Positions 38,701-47,628 of a stretch of DNA of 64,000 nt are shown one piece after another. The notes beneath the pieces were generated by a model. That model made no database searches. It had not been told where the DNA came from and was given only the letters and a program-made list of their open reading frames with translations. Position 1 is the first letter of the stretch. Every line of letters begins with the position of its first letter. Origin of the DNA: Mariprofundus ferrinatatus (GTDB lineage Bacteria > Pseudomonadota > Zetaproteobacteria > Mariprofundales > Mariprofundaceae); NCBI RefSeq assembly GCF_002795825.1, contig NZ_CP018800.1, positions 1,054,001 through 1,118,000 of the forward strand, in the 5' to 3' direction. The position numbers and the translations under genes were made by a program.

Positions 38701-39354
38701 TCAGATCTTTTCAGCCAGGGTGGTCATCACTTTGGATGTAAGCTTCATCATTTGCTTGGCAGGTTCCGGAAGATCCGCTGCTCCCAGGTCTTCAGCCAGT
38801 TCAGCATGACCCTGCTCATCAATCTTCATCTGTTCAACAATGGCACGGCTGCGGGTGTCATTTGCAGGGAGGCGCTCGAGATGGCTGTCGAGATGGCGAA
38901 CAACCTGATGTTCTGTTTCGGCTAAAAAGCCAAGGTTCCAGCGATCACCGGCTATGCCTGCAGCCATGCCGATTGCAAAAGATCCGGCATACCAGAGCGG
39001 ATCAAGCAGGGAAGGGCGTTCCCCCAGCTCCTCAAGCCTGTTTCGACACCAGTTGAGGTGATCACTCTCCTCAATTGAAGCATGGCGTAGTTTTTCAACC
39101 AGCTTGGGATCACGAGCGGTCAGGCTCTGGCCCTGATAGAGCGCCTGTGCAGCCATTTCACCAGAGTGGTTCACGCGCATCAGGCCTGCAGCAAGACGTT
39201 TCTGCTCTGCAGTCAGAGGTTTCTCCTCTTCTGAAACCTGTGATGCCGGATATATCCGTGATGTGGGTTGCTTGCAGAAGATGTTGTTCAAGGCCCTGTC
39301 AACTTCTCCGATGATACGATCTGCAGCGGTTGGGTTACGAAATGATTTGCTCAT
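38701..39354 (-). CDS. coq7: Ubiquinone hydroxylase Coq7 (diiron)
   Basis: 217-residue membrane-associated diiron hydroxylase for the 6-hydroxylation step of ubiquinone synthesis. Ligand motifs are HSGEMAAQALY, EESDHLNWC, TEHQVVRHLDSH and EQGHAELAE, giving the E...ExxH pattern in duplicate. The MSKSFRNPTAADRII start at 39354 matches family N-termini. ATG 39366, with AAGGA some 11 nt upstream, is an alternative. The longer frame to 39528 is rejected. It indicates ubiquinone-based respiration. Confidence 0.92.
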   Translation of the reverse strand: MSKSFRNPTAADRIIGEVDRALNNIFCKQPTSRIYPASQVSEEEKPLTAEQKRLAAGLMRVNHSGEMAAQALYQGQSLTARDPKLVEKLRHASIEESDHLNWCRNRLEELGERPSLLDPLWYAGSFAIGMAAGIAGDRWNLGFLAETEHQVVRHLDSHLERLPANDTRSRAIVEQMKIDEQGHAELAEDLGAADLPEPAKQMMKLTSKVMTTLAEKI

Positions 39355-39656
39355 GACTGCAATCATAAAACAGCTATTCCTTAGTGCAAGAATGGATATC
39401 GGCGGCTTCACGCCTTTGTTTTCAACCCCTTTGGGTTCTGTCCACAGATGCTGTGGATAACTTTGTTGAAAACAGTGCTTAGTACCGCCATTTATTACAC
39501 TGGCGTGACACCACCCTGCTATGCACAAATATTAGGCATTCAAGATAGTCTATATATAACAATAGTTTACAGGAAATTTGTTGCAAAAAACAGGAGGAGC
39601 GTGGAGTAGGTGAAGATTATCTGAAATCAGGGCTCATAAGTGGATAAATCGAATTA
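39355..39656. other. Intergenic region between coq7 and hpnE
   Basis: About 300 bp without a convincing gene. It contains a small hairpin AACCC-CTTT-GGGTT (39423-39436), one consensus DnaA-box sequence TGTGGATAA (39452-39460), an A+T-rich TATATATAAC stretch, and an AGGAGG at about 39592-39598 not followed by a usable ORF. The coq7 promoter should lie here but I cannot define it. Confidence 0.4.
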
Positions 39657-40964
39657 TCAGAGAGCCTTAAGGGTATCGGAGGCTGCTTTATCACCCCTTT
39701 GCACCGCAAACTCAATGGTGGCAGGCAGATCGCCGGGGCCAGGGGCCTCGGTGGCATCAATAATCCGCTTTGACTCGTAACGACTCTGATTATCCCGTAC
39801 CAGCACGGTCGCACGTTTTTCACGAACGATGCGGTGATGGAATGGCTGTTGCTGTTCTCCGGTGATTTGGCCGATTTCCCGATTAATTAACGCAACAAGT
39901 TCCTTATCCCCGATATCTAATTCATCAGCGCTAATGACGGCGCAAAGGTGTCTGGAAGATGAGCCTTGCTGCCCCATCTGAGCAGATATATCGAAGAACC
40001 ACTGACCTGTTGTACCAATGCCGCCGATCAAGGGCTCAGGAAGCCCGACATGGTTCTCGTACCAGAGGTGAATATTGGTAATGCAGTGTGTTTCACAGAT
40101 TCTTTCGTTTTCGAAAAGGTTGGCAGCTGCATAAGAGGGGAGTGCAATCACTGCTGCATCGAACATCATTTCATCAACCAACAGAGATTCACCCTGATCC
40201 TTTACACGATGAATACGACAGCCTGTCCTGATTATTACGCCAAGTTGAAGTGCTCTCGTTGCAAGCGGTTCGATCAGCGCCTGTTGTAGCGGATCATTGA
40301 ACCAGCCGAGCCTTGCCGCCTTATGGGATGCAAAGCACTCTCTTAATACGCGTTTAAAGGTGGCTGCGTTGGCCGTTGCAAGACCTTCGTTCATGGTGCC
40401 TAGGCATATTGGCTCCAGCATGTCGGTAACAAGCAGTGAAGGGATATTGCAGTGGCTGATCAGATCGGCGACAGACTTTAGACCATGATCCTCACGCTTC
40501 AGTGCACTTGCAAGTCGCAGCATTGCCAGTGCCGAACTCCAGCCATGACCTGGCACACCTTTGATTGCAACAAGCAGAGCCAGAGAGAGCGGCATCCAAG
40601 GAGCGGGCCTGAGTATAAAACGATCCCTTTTATTGTCCCACAGCGGCAGCTCAAGCGATGACTGCCATGTGACATGCTTTGCAGCGCCACAGTCGCTTAG
40701 AAGCTTCTGTGTAGCTTCATAAGCGCCTGTCAGGAGGTGGGGGCCATTATCGCAAAGCTCACCGGTCGTTTTGTCGATGAAAGAGCGGGTTCTGCCACCC
40801 GGTTGCGGCGCAGCCTCAAAGAGAGTGACTGCGACTCCAGACTCAGCCAGTCGAATAGCAGCAGTCAGACCGCATAATCCGGCTCCGATTACAGCAACCT
40901 GTTTACCCTGAATCTTAGAACTCCAGCTTGAGCGGCATGCCTTTTTTGGCAGCCATGCTCTCAT
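39657..40964 (-). CDS. hpnE: Hydroxysqualene dehydroxylase HpnE
   Basis: FAD-dependent amine-oxidase-like enzyme that reduces hydroxysqualene to squalene. The dinucleotide-binding VAVIGAGLCGLTAAIRLAESG and APQPGGRTRSF segments, and the C-terminal LPATIEFAVQRG, are family-typical. Start uncertain: ATG 40964 overlaps hpnD by 50 bp without a ribosome site. No ATG, GTG or TTG lies between the hpnD stop and the Rossmann motif, but ATT at 40913 has GGAG 7 nt upstream and would give the usual ~418 residues. Confidence 0.9.
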   Translation of the reverse strand: MRAWLPKKACRSSWSSKIQGKQVAVIGAGLCGLTAAIRLAESGVAVTLFEAAPQPGGRTRSFIDKTTGELCDNGPHLLTGAYEATQKLLSDCGAAKHVTWQSSLELPLWDNKRDRFILRPAPWMPLSLALLVAIKGVPGHGWSSALAMLRLASALKREDHGLKSVADLISHCNIPSLLVTDMLEPICLGTMNEGLATANAATFKRVLRECFASHKAARLGWFNDPLQQALIEPLATRALQLGVIIRTGCRIHRVKDQGESLLVDEMMFDAAVIALPSYAAANLFENERICETHCITNIHLWYENHVGLPEPLIGGIGTTGQWFFDISAQMGQQGSSSRHLCAVISADELDIGDKELVALINREIGQITGEQQQPFHHRIVREKRATVLVRDNQSRYESKRIIDATEAPGPGDLPATIEFAVQRGDKAASDTLKAL

Positions 40965-41790
40965 ATCGCCAGGTTTTCCACGCCGTCCATATTTTCCGAA
41001 GAGGTAGCACCTGAACCGGCCGGTGCCATACATCGAAGTCGATTTCGCGCAGCCGCTGAAGGTAGGTGTAGTAGATCGTGCCCATCAGGATGGAGGGGCG
41101 CAGACTTTCCCGATCTTCATCACTGAGTTTGGCGAGTGCATCCTGATACGCGCATTCAGCCCGATCTGCATATTCATGCAGCAGCTGTCGCATGCCATCA
41201 CTCATATTCCCATCCTTGAAGTCCTGGTCGCTGACACGAAGCCGGATCCGATCCTCTTGCGGAAAGTAGATGCGACCAATGCGCGCATCTTCGGCTACAT
41301 CCCTGAGAATATTTGTCAGCTGAAGCGCTTCACCCAGCGAGGTCGCAAAATCACGGCTTTTACGGTTACGGTATCCGAACACCTCTATGCTCAACAGGCC
41401 CACTGCACCGGCAACGCGATAAGCATAGAGCGACAGGTCCGCGCGCTTAAGGATCGGTTTGCGCATGACATCCATCAGCATGCCGTCGATAATCTCCACC
41501 AGCAGCTCCTCGTTGATGGAAAAGTTGCTACGTGCCCAGGCCAGTTCCTTGCCTACAGGGTGCTGGGGTTTGCCTTTGAACGCTTGCGATACCTCTTCGC
41601 GCCAGAAGGCGAGTTTGGAAAGGGCGACCTCCTGCTCTTTTACCTCATCGGCGATATCGTCCACTTCCCTGCAGAAGGCATAGAGCGCCATGATGGCTCG
41701 CCGCTGATCCTCGGGAAGAAAGAGAAAGGCGTAGAAAAAGGATGAGCCTGAACCACGGGTTCTGTTGCGGCAGTACTGTTCAGGGGTCAT
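40915..41790 (-). CDS. hpnD: Presqualene diphosphate synthase HpnD
   Basis: 291-residue trans-prenyltransferase that condenses two farnesyl diphosphates to presqualene diphosphate. The Asp-rich motifs REVDDIADE (about 41-49) and NILRDVAEDARIGRIYFP (about 160-177) bind Mg-diphosphate. The ATG overlaps the hpnC stop by 4 bp. Confidence 0.93.
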   Translation of the reverse strand: MTPEQYCRNRTRGSGSSFFYAFLFLPEDQRRAIMALYAFCREVDDIADEVKEQEVALSKLAFWREEVSQAFKGKPQHPVGKELAWARSNFSINEELLVEIIDGMLMDVMRKPILKRADLSLYAYRVAGAVGLLSIEVFGYRNRKSRDFATSLGEALQLTNILRDVAEDARIGRIYFPQEDRIRLRVSDQDFKDGNMSDGMRQLLHEYADRAECAYQDALAKLSDEDRESLRPSILMGTIYYTYLQRLREIDFDVWHRPVQVLPLRKIWTAWKTWRYESMAAKKGMPLKLEF

Positions 41791-42695
41791 GCAGTCTCTC
41801 GTTTTTGCGCAAATGAAGGGAAGAGTGTGTCTTTCAGAACCGGTAGCATCATACCTCGCCAGTCCTGGGCCGAGAGTGATGCTCGCTGCTGCAGAGGGTT
41901 ATCCAGATTTTCAACCTTGCTTAGCATGCGACGGCCACCATGTATCGTAGATGCAATCTGCAGACGCAAGCGGAATGGCAGGCGGTTTAGAAGAGGAACA
42001 CCGTTCTCTAGAAGCTCACCGGTTTTCAATAGCGCCTGCATAAGCACTGGGCGCAGCGATTCAACGGAAACTGTGCCATCAAGCATCTGCTGGCTCTCAA
42101 TGCCGTTCTCCTGCAACCAGGTTTGCGGCAGATAGCAGCGTCCGCGGGGAAGGTCGATACTCAGATCCTGCCAGAAATTGATCAATTGAAGCGCAGTGCA
42201 GATATTGTCAGAGCAGCGTTGTGCTTCTGAGTCGTGGATACCATGCAGTGCAAGCATCAGTCTGCCTACCGGGTTGGCCGAGTGTTTGCAGTAAAAGCGT
42301 AACTCATCAAAGGTTGCATAGGCATGCAGTGTCACATCCATGCGAAATGCGATTAGCAGGTTGTGGAGCTCTTCGATGGGAAGGTGATGTTTTGTGATGG
42401 CATCACTCAAGGCCATGAAAACGGGATGGTCAACCACCTCACCGGTTTCGCAACGCTCGAGCAGGATTTCCCAGGCATCGAGCTGCTTGATCCTCGTTTC
42501 CGGTAACGCATCCCCCTCATCGGCAAGATCATCGGCATGGCGGGCAAATGCGTAGATGGCGGCTACAGCCGGGCGCAGATCAGCTTTCAGCAGTCGGGAT
42601 GCTGTAGGAAAGTTCTCATAGTGGTTTCGTGCGATATCCAGGCAATGTTGATAAGCTTGCGCTAGTTGCATTGGCTGGCCGGTTGATGCCTGCAT
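41787..42695 (-). CDS. hpnC: Hydroxysqualene synthase HpnC
   Basis: 302-residue squalene-synthase-like enzyme that converts presqualene diphosphate to hydroxysqualene. Its motifs are ARHADDLADEGD and INFWQDLSIDLPRGRCYLP. First gene of hpnC-hpnD-hpnE, which together make squalene without NADPH-dependent squalene synthase. The squalene-hopene cyclase is not in the window. Divergent from thiO with a 68-bp gap. Confidence 0.93.
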   Translation of the reverse strand: MQASTGQPMQLAQAYQHCLDIARNHYENFPTASRLLKADLRPAVAAIYAFARHADDLADEGDALPETRIKQLDAWEILLERCETGEVVDHPVFMALSDAITKHHLPIEELHNLLIAFRMDVTLHAYATFDELRFYCKHSANPVGRLMLALHGIHDSEAQRCSDNICTALQLINFWQDLSIDLPRGRCYLPQTWLQENGIESQQMLDGTVSVESLRPVLMQALLKTGELLENGVPLLNRLPFRLRLQIASTIHGGRRMLSKVENLDNPLQQRASLSAQDWRGMMLPVLKDTLFPSFAQKRETA

Positions 42696-42763
42696 GGCGG
42701 CATGTTGGCGGCGCAGCAGCCATTCCGCAAGCGCATTACAGTAATTTATCCAGGGAGAGTCTT

Positions 42764-43930
42764 GTGACCGGTTTTAAACAGGCTGATGGTAAACGGGTAG
42801 CGGTCGTCGGAGGCGGTATTATCGGTTGCCTGACAGCTCTTTACCTGAAACGCCTTGGCGCAGTTCCCACCATATTTGAGAAGGGAGCCAGCGGCCGCGA
42901 ATCGAGCTGGGCAGGTGCCGGTATTCTCTGTCCGATTCACCCGTGGCTCTACCCGGACAGCTTTACCCAACTGGTTGATAGCAGTCTTTCCATGTTTTCT
43001 GCCATGAATGCCATGCTGGAAGAGTTAAGTGGCCTGAAGACCGAGTGGTGCAGATCAGGGCTGTTAATTCCGATGTTTGCAGATGACCGCATTCATCATG
43101 GAGAGGATGCGCTGGCATGGTCCAAGCGCTTTGGCTGGAAGGTTGAAGAGCTCGACTCGAATCAGTGCTGTGAACACGAGCCGACCATGAGCAAACAGGT
43201 TGGTGGCGCACTGCTGTGGCCTGAAGTGGGGCAGGTGCGCAATCCGCGTCTGCTGGCAGCAGTCAGGAAAGCCCTGGAAAATACCCATGTTCAGATCCGT
43301 GAACATGCCGAGGTGATCGGTGTCGGCAAAAACAGGCAGGGTGATGTTTCATCGGTAAAAATTGCAGATGGCGGATCTGTTGACGTGGATGCCGTGCTGC
43401 TGGCAGCAGGCAGCTGGAGTGGTGATCTGGCGCGCCAGATCGGTCTGGAGCTGCCTGTAGAGCCGGTAAAAGGGCAGATTGTGCTGCTTAAGGATGAGCC
43501 GGGCAGGGTAAAGCACATTATCAAACATGACGATGTATATCTGGTGCCTCGTATTGATGGTCATATCCTGGTTGGTGCCAGCATGGAGCGCGTCGGATTT
43601 AAGGCCGGAACCACTGAGCCAGTTGTAAATAAACTTTTGGATGCAACATATCGCATCACACCGGGCCTGAAGGATGCACGGATTGTTGAGCAGTGGATGG
43701 GGTTCCGTCCCGGCAGCCCCGACGGCATGCCGTATCTCGGCCCTGTAGAGGGCCACCCAGGCCTCTGGGTTGCAACCGGCCACTATCGTAATGGTGTCGC
43801 CCTTGCTCCCGGAACAGCAGATATTATGAGTCGCTGGATTATGGGCGAAGCTCCATCAATGGATCTCTCCGATTTCCGTGTTGACCGGAGAGCAAGCAAT
43901 AGTGAACTCGTAGGTTTTCCGAACACGTAG
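42764..43930 (+). CDS. thiO: Glycine oxidase/FAD-dependent amino acid oxidase ThiO
   Basis: 388-residue DAO-family flavoprotein. It has the FAD motif VAVVGGGIIGCLTALYLKRLG, SGRESSWAGAGILCP, and the C-terminal WVATGHYRNGVALAPGTAD that is characteristic of ThiO, which oxidises glycine to dehydroglycine for thiazole synthesis. GTG 42764 is chosen because GGAG lies 6 nt upstream. No other thi gene is adjacent, so another amine substrate is possible. Confidence 0.88.
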   Translation: MTGFKQADGKRVAVVGGGIIGCLTALYLKRLGAVPTIFEKGASGRESSWAGAGILCPIHPWLYPDSFTQLVDSSLSMFSAMNAMLEELSGLKTEWCRSGLLIPMFADDRIHHGEDALAWSKRFGWKVEELDSNQCCEHEPTMSKQVGGALLWPEVGQVRNPRLLAAVRKALENTHVQIREHAEVIGVGKNRQGDVSSVKIADGGSVDVDAVLLAAGSWSGDLARQIGLELPVEPVKGQIVLLKDEPGRVKHIIKHDDVYLVPRIDGHILVGASMERVGFKAGTTEPVVNKLLDATYRITPGLKDARIVEQWMGFRPGSPDGMPYLGPVEGHPGLWVATGHYRNGVALAPGTADIMSRWIMGEAPSMDLSDFRVDRRASNSELVGFPNT

Positions 43931-43936
43931 GTGCAA

Positions 43937-43965
43937 ACAAAAAGGCCAGGCAAATGCCTGGCCTT
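43937..43965 (-). terminator. Terminator of hemN
   Basis: A perfect 10-bp stem AAGGCCAGGC / GCCTGGCCTT with an AAAT loop and TTTTTGTTTG on the minus strand. It also separates hemN from the convergent thiO. Confidence 0.88.
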
Positions 43966-43984
43966 GTAGTTGGTCGAGCGGTAA

Positions 43985-45406
43985 TCAGATCGTTTTAGAG
44001 AAGCTGGTTCCTTCTTTCTTCTTCTGCAAATACTCATCGAATACCATGGCGACGTTGCGGATTAAAAGGCGTCCTGCAGGCAGGACTGTCAGGCCATCAT
44101 CGCGCAACTCAACCAGGTTGTCAGCTGCCATGTCTGAGAGGTCGGCAATGCCATCGGCAAAGTGCTCCTTGAAATTGATGCCGAATTCGCTCTCGAACTG
44201 ACTGTAATCAAGTGCAAAATCGCACATAAGACGCATAATCACCTGGCGGCGAAGATGATCCTCTTCGGAGAGGATATAACCGCGGAACACAGGGAATTCG
44301 CCCTTTTCAATGGCATCTGCATAACCGTCCATTTCTTTGGCATTCTGGAAGAAGCCGCCGCCGACATAACCGATGGAGGTGACGCCAAAGCCGATCAGGT
44401 CACAATCGGCCTGAGTGCTGTAGCCCTGGAAGTTACGGTAGAGTTTGCCCTCCTGCTGGGCGATGGTGAGTTCATCTTCAGGCTTGGCGAAGTGATCCAT
44501 GCCAATAAATACATAACCGGCATCGAGCAGCTTATTGATGCTGTGCTCGAGGATGTTCAGTTTCTCCTGAGGTGAGGGGAGCGATGCCTCATCGATACGC
44601 CGCTGTGGCATGAACATGTGCGGCAGGTGTGCATAGTTGAACAGTGCAATACGATCCGGGCTGAACTCAATAATAGTGTTTAGCGTGGCATCAAATGTCT
44701 CGACAGTCTGGTGTGGAAGGCCGTACATCAGGTCGATGTTCATCGACTCAAAGCCGTGGTTGCGGGCTTCATTAAGAACTCTAAGCGTCTCTTCTTTGCT
44801 CTGAATGCGGTTGACCGACTTCTGAACGATCGGATCGAAATCCTGCACGCCCATGCTCATACGGTTCAGACCGATCTCCTGCAGTACGCGGACAGTATTT
44901 TCATCGCATTCGCGCGGATCAATCTCAATGCTGAACTCACCCTCTTTGGTGGGTACAAAGTTAAAACGCTCGCGAAGTTTGCTCATGATCACGCGCATCT
45001 GGTCGTTGCTCATGAAAGTCGGAGTACCGCCGCCAAAGTGAAGCTGGGTGACCGGTCGCTTTGTGTTTCCCATTGCATCGGCAACCATGTCGATCTCTTT
45101 GAGCAGCAGCTCCAGATAGGGGGCTGCCCGGTCATATTGCTTGGTGACAATCTTGCTGCAGCCACAGTAGTAACAGACGGTGTTACAGAACGGGATGTGA
45201 ATGTAAAGCGACAGCGGGGCATTATCACCTGCAACATCCCCAAGCGTCTTCACATACTCTTTGGCCCCAATGCCGGTATGGAACATTGGTGCTGTAGGGT
45301 AGGAGGTATAGCGAGGCCCTGCCTTGTCATACTTTTTGATAATTTCCAGATCAAAAAGATCAGCGCCCCCCAATTGGGAGGCGCCTCTCTCGGAGTTAAA
45401 CGTCAT
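43985..45406 (-). CDS. hemN: Oxygen-independent coproporphyrinogen III oxidase HemN
   Basis: 473-residue radical-SAM enzyme that decarboxylates coproporphyrinogen III to protoporphyrinogen IX. The cluster motif CNTVCYYCGC (CxxxCxxC plus the extra Cys) is preceded by the family signature PRYTSYPTAP and YIHIPFC. Its ATG overlaps the stop of the upstream triheme cytochrome gene (TAATG), coupling haem supply to cytochrome production. Confidence 0.95.
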   Translation of the reverse strand: MTFNSERGASQLGGADLFDLEIIKKYDKAGPRYTSYPTAPMFHTGIGAKEYVKTLGDVAGDNAPLSLYIHIPFCNTVCYYCGCSKIVTKQYDRAAPYLELLLKEIDMVADAMGNTKRPVTQLHFGGGTPTFMSNDQMRVIMSKLRERFNFVPTKEGEFSIEIDPRECDENTVRVLQEIGLNRMSMGVQDFDPIVQKSVNRIQSKEETLRVLNEARNHGFESMNIDLMYGLPHQTVETFDATLNTIIEFSPDRIALFNYAHLPHMFMPQRRIDEASLPSPQEKLNILEHSINKLLDAGYVFIGMDHFAKPEDELTIAQQEGKLYRNFQGYSTQADCDLIGFGVTSIGYVGGGFFQNAKEMDGYADAIEKGEFPVFRGYILSEEDHLRRQVIMRLMCDFALDYSQFESEFGINFKEHFADGIADLSDMAADNLVELRDDGLTVLPAGRLLIRNVAMVFDEYLQKKKEGTSFSKTI

Positions 45407-46227
45407 TATTTTGTACTCTTCCTCATATGGGCGATAATGTCCTGAATATCATCAGCAGAGAGCTTGGCGACATGTTTGCCTGCACGGTCAACATGGCGGC
45501 CATGGCGGATACGCAGATCAAGCAGGCGATCACTCAGATTGGAGAGCTGAGTCTTGGAAGCTGCATTGCCGGTCATTTTGATCTCTGACGGAGTGGTATG
45601 GCAGGAGGCGCAGTTATTGGCATAGAGAGTCTTTCCCTTGGCTGCGTCAGCTTTATAGCGCAATGAATAGGCATAATTCGCCACATCTGCAATGTCTTCA
45701 TTGCTCAACTGGTGACGTTTGCTGGTCATCTTGGTGCCGGGGCGACCATAACGCATGGTGTGTGCCATCTCCTGCAGTGTCAGTTCCGAATACACGAGGT
45801 TCTTGGCACCCATGCCTGTCTGGGCGCGGCCGTCGATGCCGTGGCAACTTGCACAGACAGCCTCAAAGCGGGTCTTACCATTAGCCAGATTAGGCTTATA
45901 GCTGAATGTCTGCATGTAATCGATCACAGCTTCGATCTGAAGACCGTCGAGATCGTATTTCTTAGGGGTCATGTCGGTGCCATTAATACCATAAGTGATA
46001 ATGCGACGCAGCTCATCCCGCTCTACCAGGCCCGCAAGTGCTTTGTGATCGCGAGCAGGGAACGGCTTCAGGGATTTGCCAAATTCCGTTGCGGTACCAT
46101 CTGTACCATGACAGGCCGAACAATTGGCCTCATATAACGCTTTGCCATTCAGGCTATCATCTGCCGAAGCTGAGAAAGGCATAATCAGAAGGGCCAGTGT
46201 AACCCCTGTGAGTCGTTTAAAATCCAT
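45406..46227 (-). CDS. Periplasmic triheme c-type cytochrome
   Basis: 273 residues with a signal peptide cleaved after SASA. There are three CxxCH motifs: CSACHG (about 36), CASCHG (about 131) and CASCHT (about 203). Each sits in a cytochrome-c-like module with a downstream Met, as in DMTPKKY and KMTSKRH. It probably carries electrons in the periplasm. A 7-bp inverted repeat (46241-46247 and 46265-46271) lies in its leader, and GGAGG precedes the ATG. Confidence 0.9.
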   Translation of the reverse strand: MDFKRLTGVTLALLIMPFSASADDSLNGKALYEANCSACHGTDGTATEFGKSLKPFPARDHKALAGLVERDELRRIITYGINGTDMTPKKYDLDGLQIEAVIDYMQTFSYKPNLANGKTRFEAVCASCHGIDGRAQTGMGAKNLVYSELTLQEMAHTMRYGRPGTKMTSKRHQLSNEDIADVANYAYSLRYKADAAKGKTLYANNCASCHTTPSEIKMTGNAASKTQLSNLSDRLLDLRIRHGRHVDRAGKHVAKLSADDIQDIIAHMRKSTK

Positions 46228-46347
46228 AAGTAGTATCCTCCCGTGTGAAGTGCTAACTATTTACCACACGGATTCTTAGCGCAAGGGTTAGCTTTGCAAA
46301 TTTCTGGCCGGATATATCCCGGCCCTGACATCTTCTGCCAGCTGATT

Positions 46348-46374
46348 TTAAAGCCCCGCAACTGCGGGGCTTTT
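46348..46374. terminator. Bidirectional-looking terminator between cytochrome genes
   Basis: A perfect 10-bp stem AAAGCCCCGC / GCGGGGCTTT with an AACT loop, between the monoheme and triheme cytochrome genes. It separates, or attenuates between, the two units. Confidence 0.85.
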
Positions 46375-46386
46375 GATATTAGCTTG

Positions 46387-46686
46387 TTACTCGGCGGCGC
46401 CCTGGTGGCCCTTGATAAATGCAACCAGTGCATCGATCTCTTCACCAGTGAGTTTCTTGCCGTATGCAGGCATCATTTTGCGACCATCGGTGATAGTGGC
46501 TTTCAAGACTGCCTCGTCAGGGTTCATGAGCTTGACGGCAGGGCCCATTTTTTTGCTGTCAATCTTGTGGCACATCTTGCATTTGCCATTAAAGATCTTT
46601 TCGGCATCAATGTCAGAAGCCAGTGCAGACTGGGCAGTAAGACCGAAGAAGGCTGCAGCCATCATCATTACGATTGTTTTTTTCAT
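46387..46686 (-). CDS. Small monoheme c-type cytochrome
   Basis: 99 residues with a signal peptide cleaved near ALAS, one haem motif CKMCH (about 37-41) and the axial Met in MMPAYGKKL. Size and layout match class I c5/c552-type electron shuttles between a bc-type complex and a terminal oxidase. Confidence 0.9.
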   Translation of the reverse strand: MKKTIVMMMAAAFFGLTAQSALASDIDAEKIFNGKCKMCHKIDSKKMGPAVKLMNPDEAVLKATITDGRKMMPAYGKKLTGEEIDALVAFIKGHQGAAE

Positions 46687-46787
46687 GGGGGTTCTCCTTG
46701 TTTCTCCACTATGGGAGGATTTTATTTGCTTTTAACACTGTCTGTAAGCGCAATGTTTACACATAACTGCTCAAACATTACACCGTC

Positions 46788-47528
46788 TTACATCTCAATC
46801 GGTTCCACCTTGGGTTTATAGAGCCACATTTGATAGAGTGAAACCAGAATCTGAATGGTCAACGAAATGCCCATCAGTCCACCGGCAATTACCACGACAA
46901 ATGCAAAACCAGGGATCGCTTTGGTGATATACCAGGAGAGGATGTCAATCAGAATTGCCAAGAACGGGACAGCAACTGTGATACGCTTGGTCAATACCGG
47001 CATCTCACAAAGAATGAAAATACGGCCTACGAAGAAGAGAATGAAGGCGATGCCAAAGAGATGAATATGGGATACGCGAACCAGGCTCTGGACAGATGCG
47101 CCTGTGTCGGCATGAGTGAGCTTTTTAACCTCTTCATAACTGGTAAGAGCGGGTAGCCCCATGCCGGATTCTGCAGAGTGGCAGGCAATACAGTTGCTGT
47201 TCAGGATCGGAGCAACATCGACCTCGAACCGAGCCTTGTCGGTGCCATCCTCAATCCAGTCGACAATGACCTGTTTCTGCTCATCATTATCGAGGTTGCC
47301 CGCCATGGCACCATTCAGTGCGGCACCGAGACGGGTCTGCTGATGTTCTCCGTAGTAGGCGATTTTTACATCCTCTACTGAGAGGCCTGGTTGTCCATCG
47401 CGACCCTCATGAGAGAAAAAGGTGTGGGCAAGGGCAAACAGATAGCCGAGTCCAATGGTAATCAGGAACATGGTATCAAGAATTTTTTCACTGACAGATG
47501 CGTCGGAAAAACGACGGTAATGGGGCAT
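46788..47528 (-). CDS. Integral-membrane protein with one c-type haem
   Basis: 246 residues. One N-terminal helix (about 18-36) is followed by a periplasmic segment with a single CxxCH (CIACH, about 114-118) and then about three further helices in the last 100 residues. HIHLFGIAFIL contains His residues that could bind haem b. I know similar sequences only as uncharacterised membrane cytochromes. It clusters with two soluble cytochromes and hemN, suggesting a quinol- or cytochrome-linked electron route. Confidence 0.75.
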   Translation of the reverse strand: MPHYRRFSDASVSEKILDTMFLITIGLGYLFALAHTFFSHEGRDGQPGLSVEDVKIAYYGEHQQTRLGAALNGAMAGNLDNDEQKQVIVDWIEDGTDKARFEVDVAPILNSNCIACHSAESGMGLPALTSYEEVKKLTHADTGASVQSLVRVSHIHLFGIAFILFFVGRIFILCEMPVLTKRITVAVPFLAILIDILSWYITKAIPGFAFVVVIAGGLMGISLTIQILVSLYQMWLYKPKVEPIEM

Positions 47529-47628
47529 GTGAGCTCCTTATTTCAATTGCAACGGCATTATAGCGTGAGGAACAAAATCGTCAATGAAACAGCAATAAAA
47601 TCAAATAGTTGATAATTATCCTTGGGTA

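Noticed and set aside
39452-39460. Consensus DnaA box TGTGGATAA as a sign of a replication origin
   Set aside because: Only one clear box is present, with no cluster and no dnaA or other origin gene nearby. Chance occurrence or a local regulatory site is more likely.
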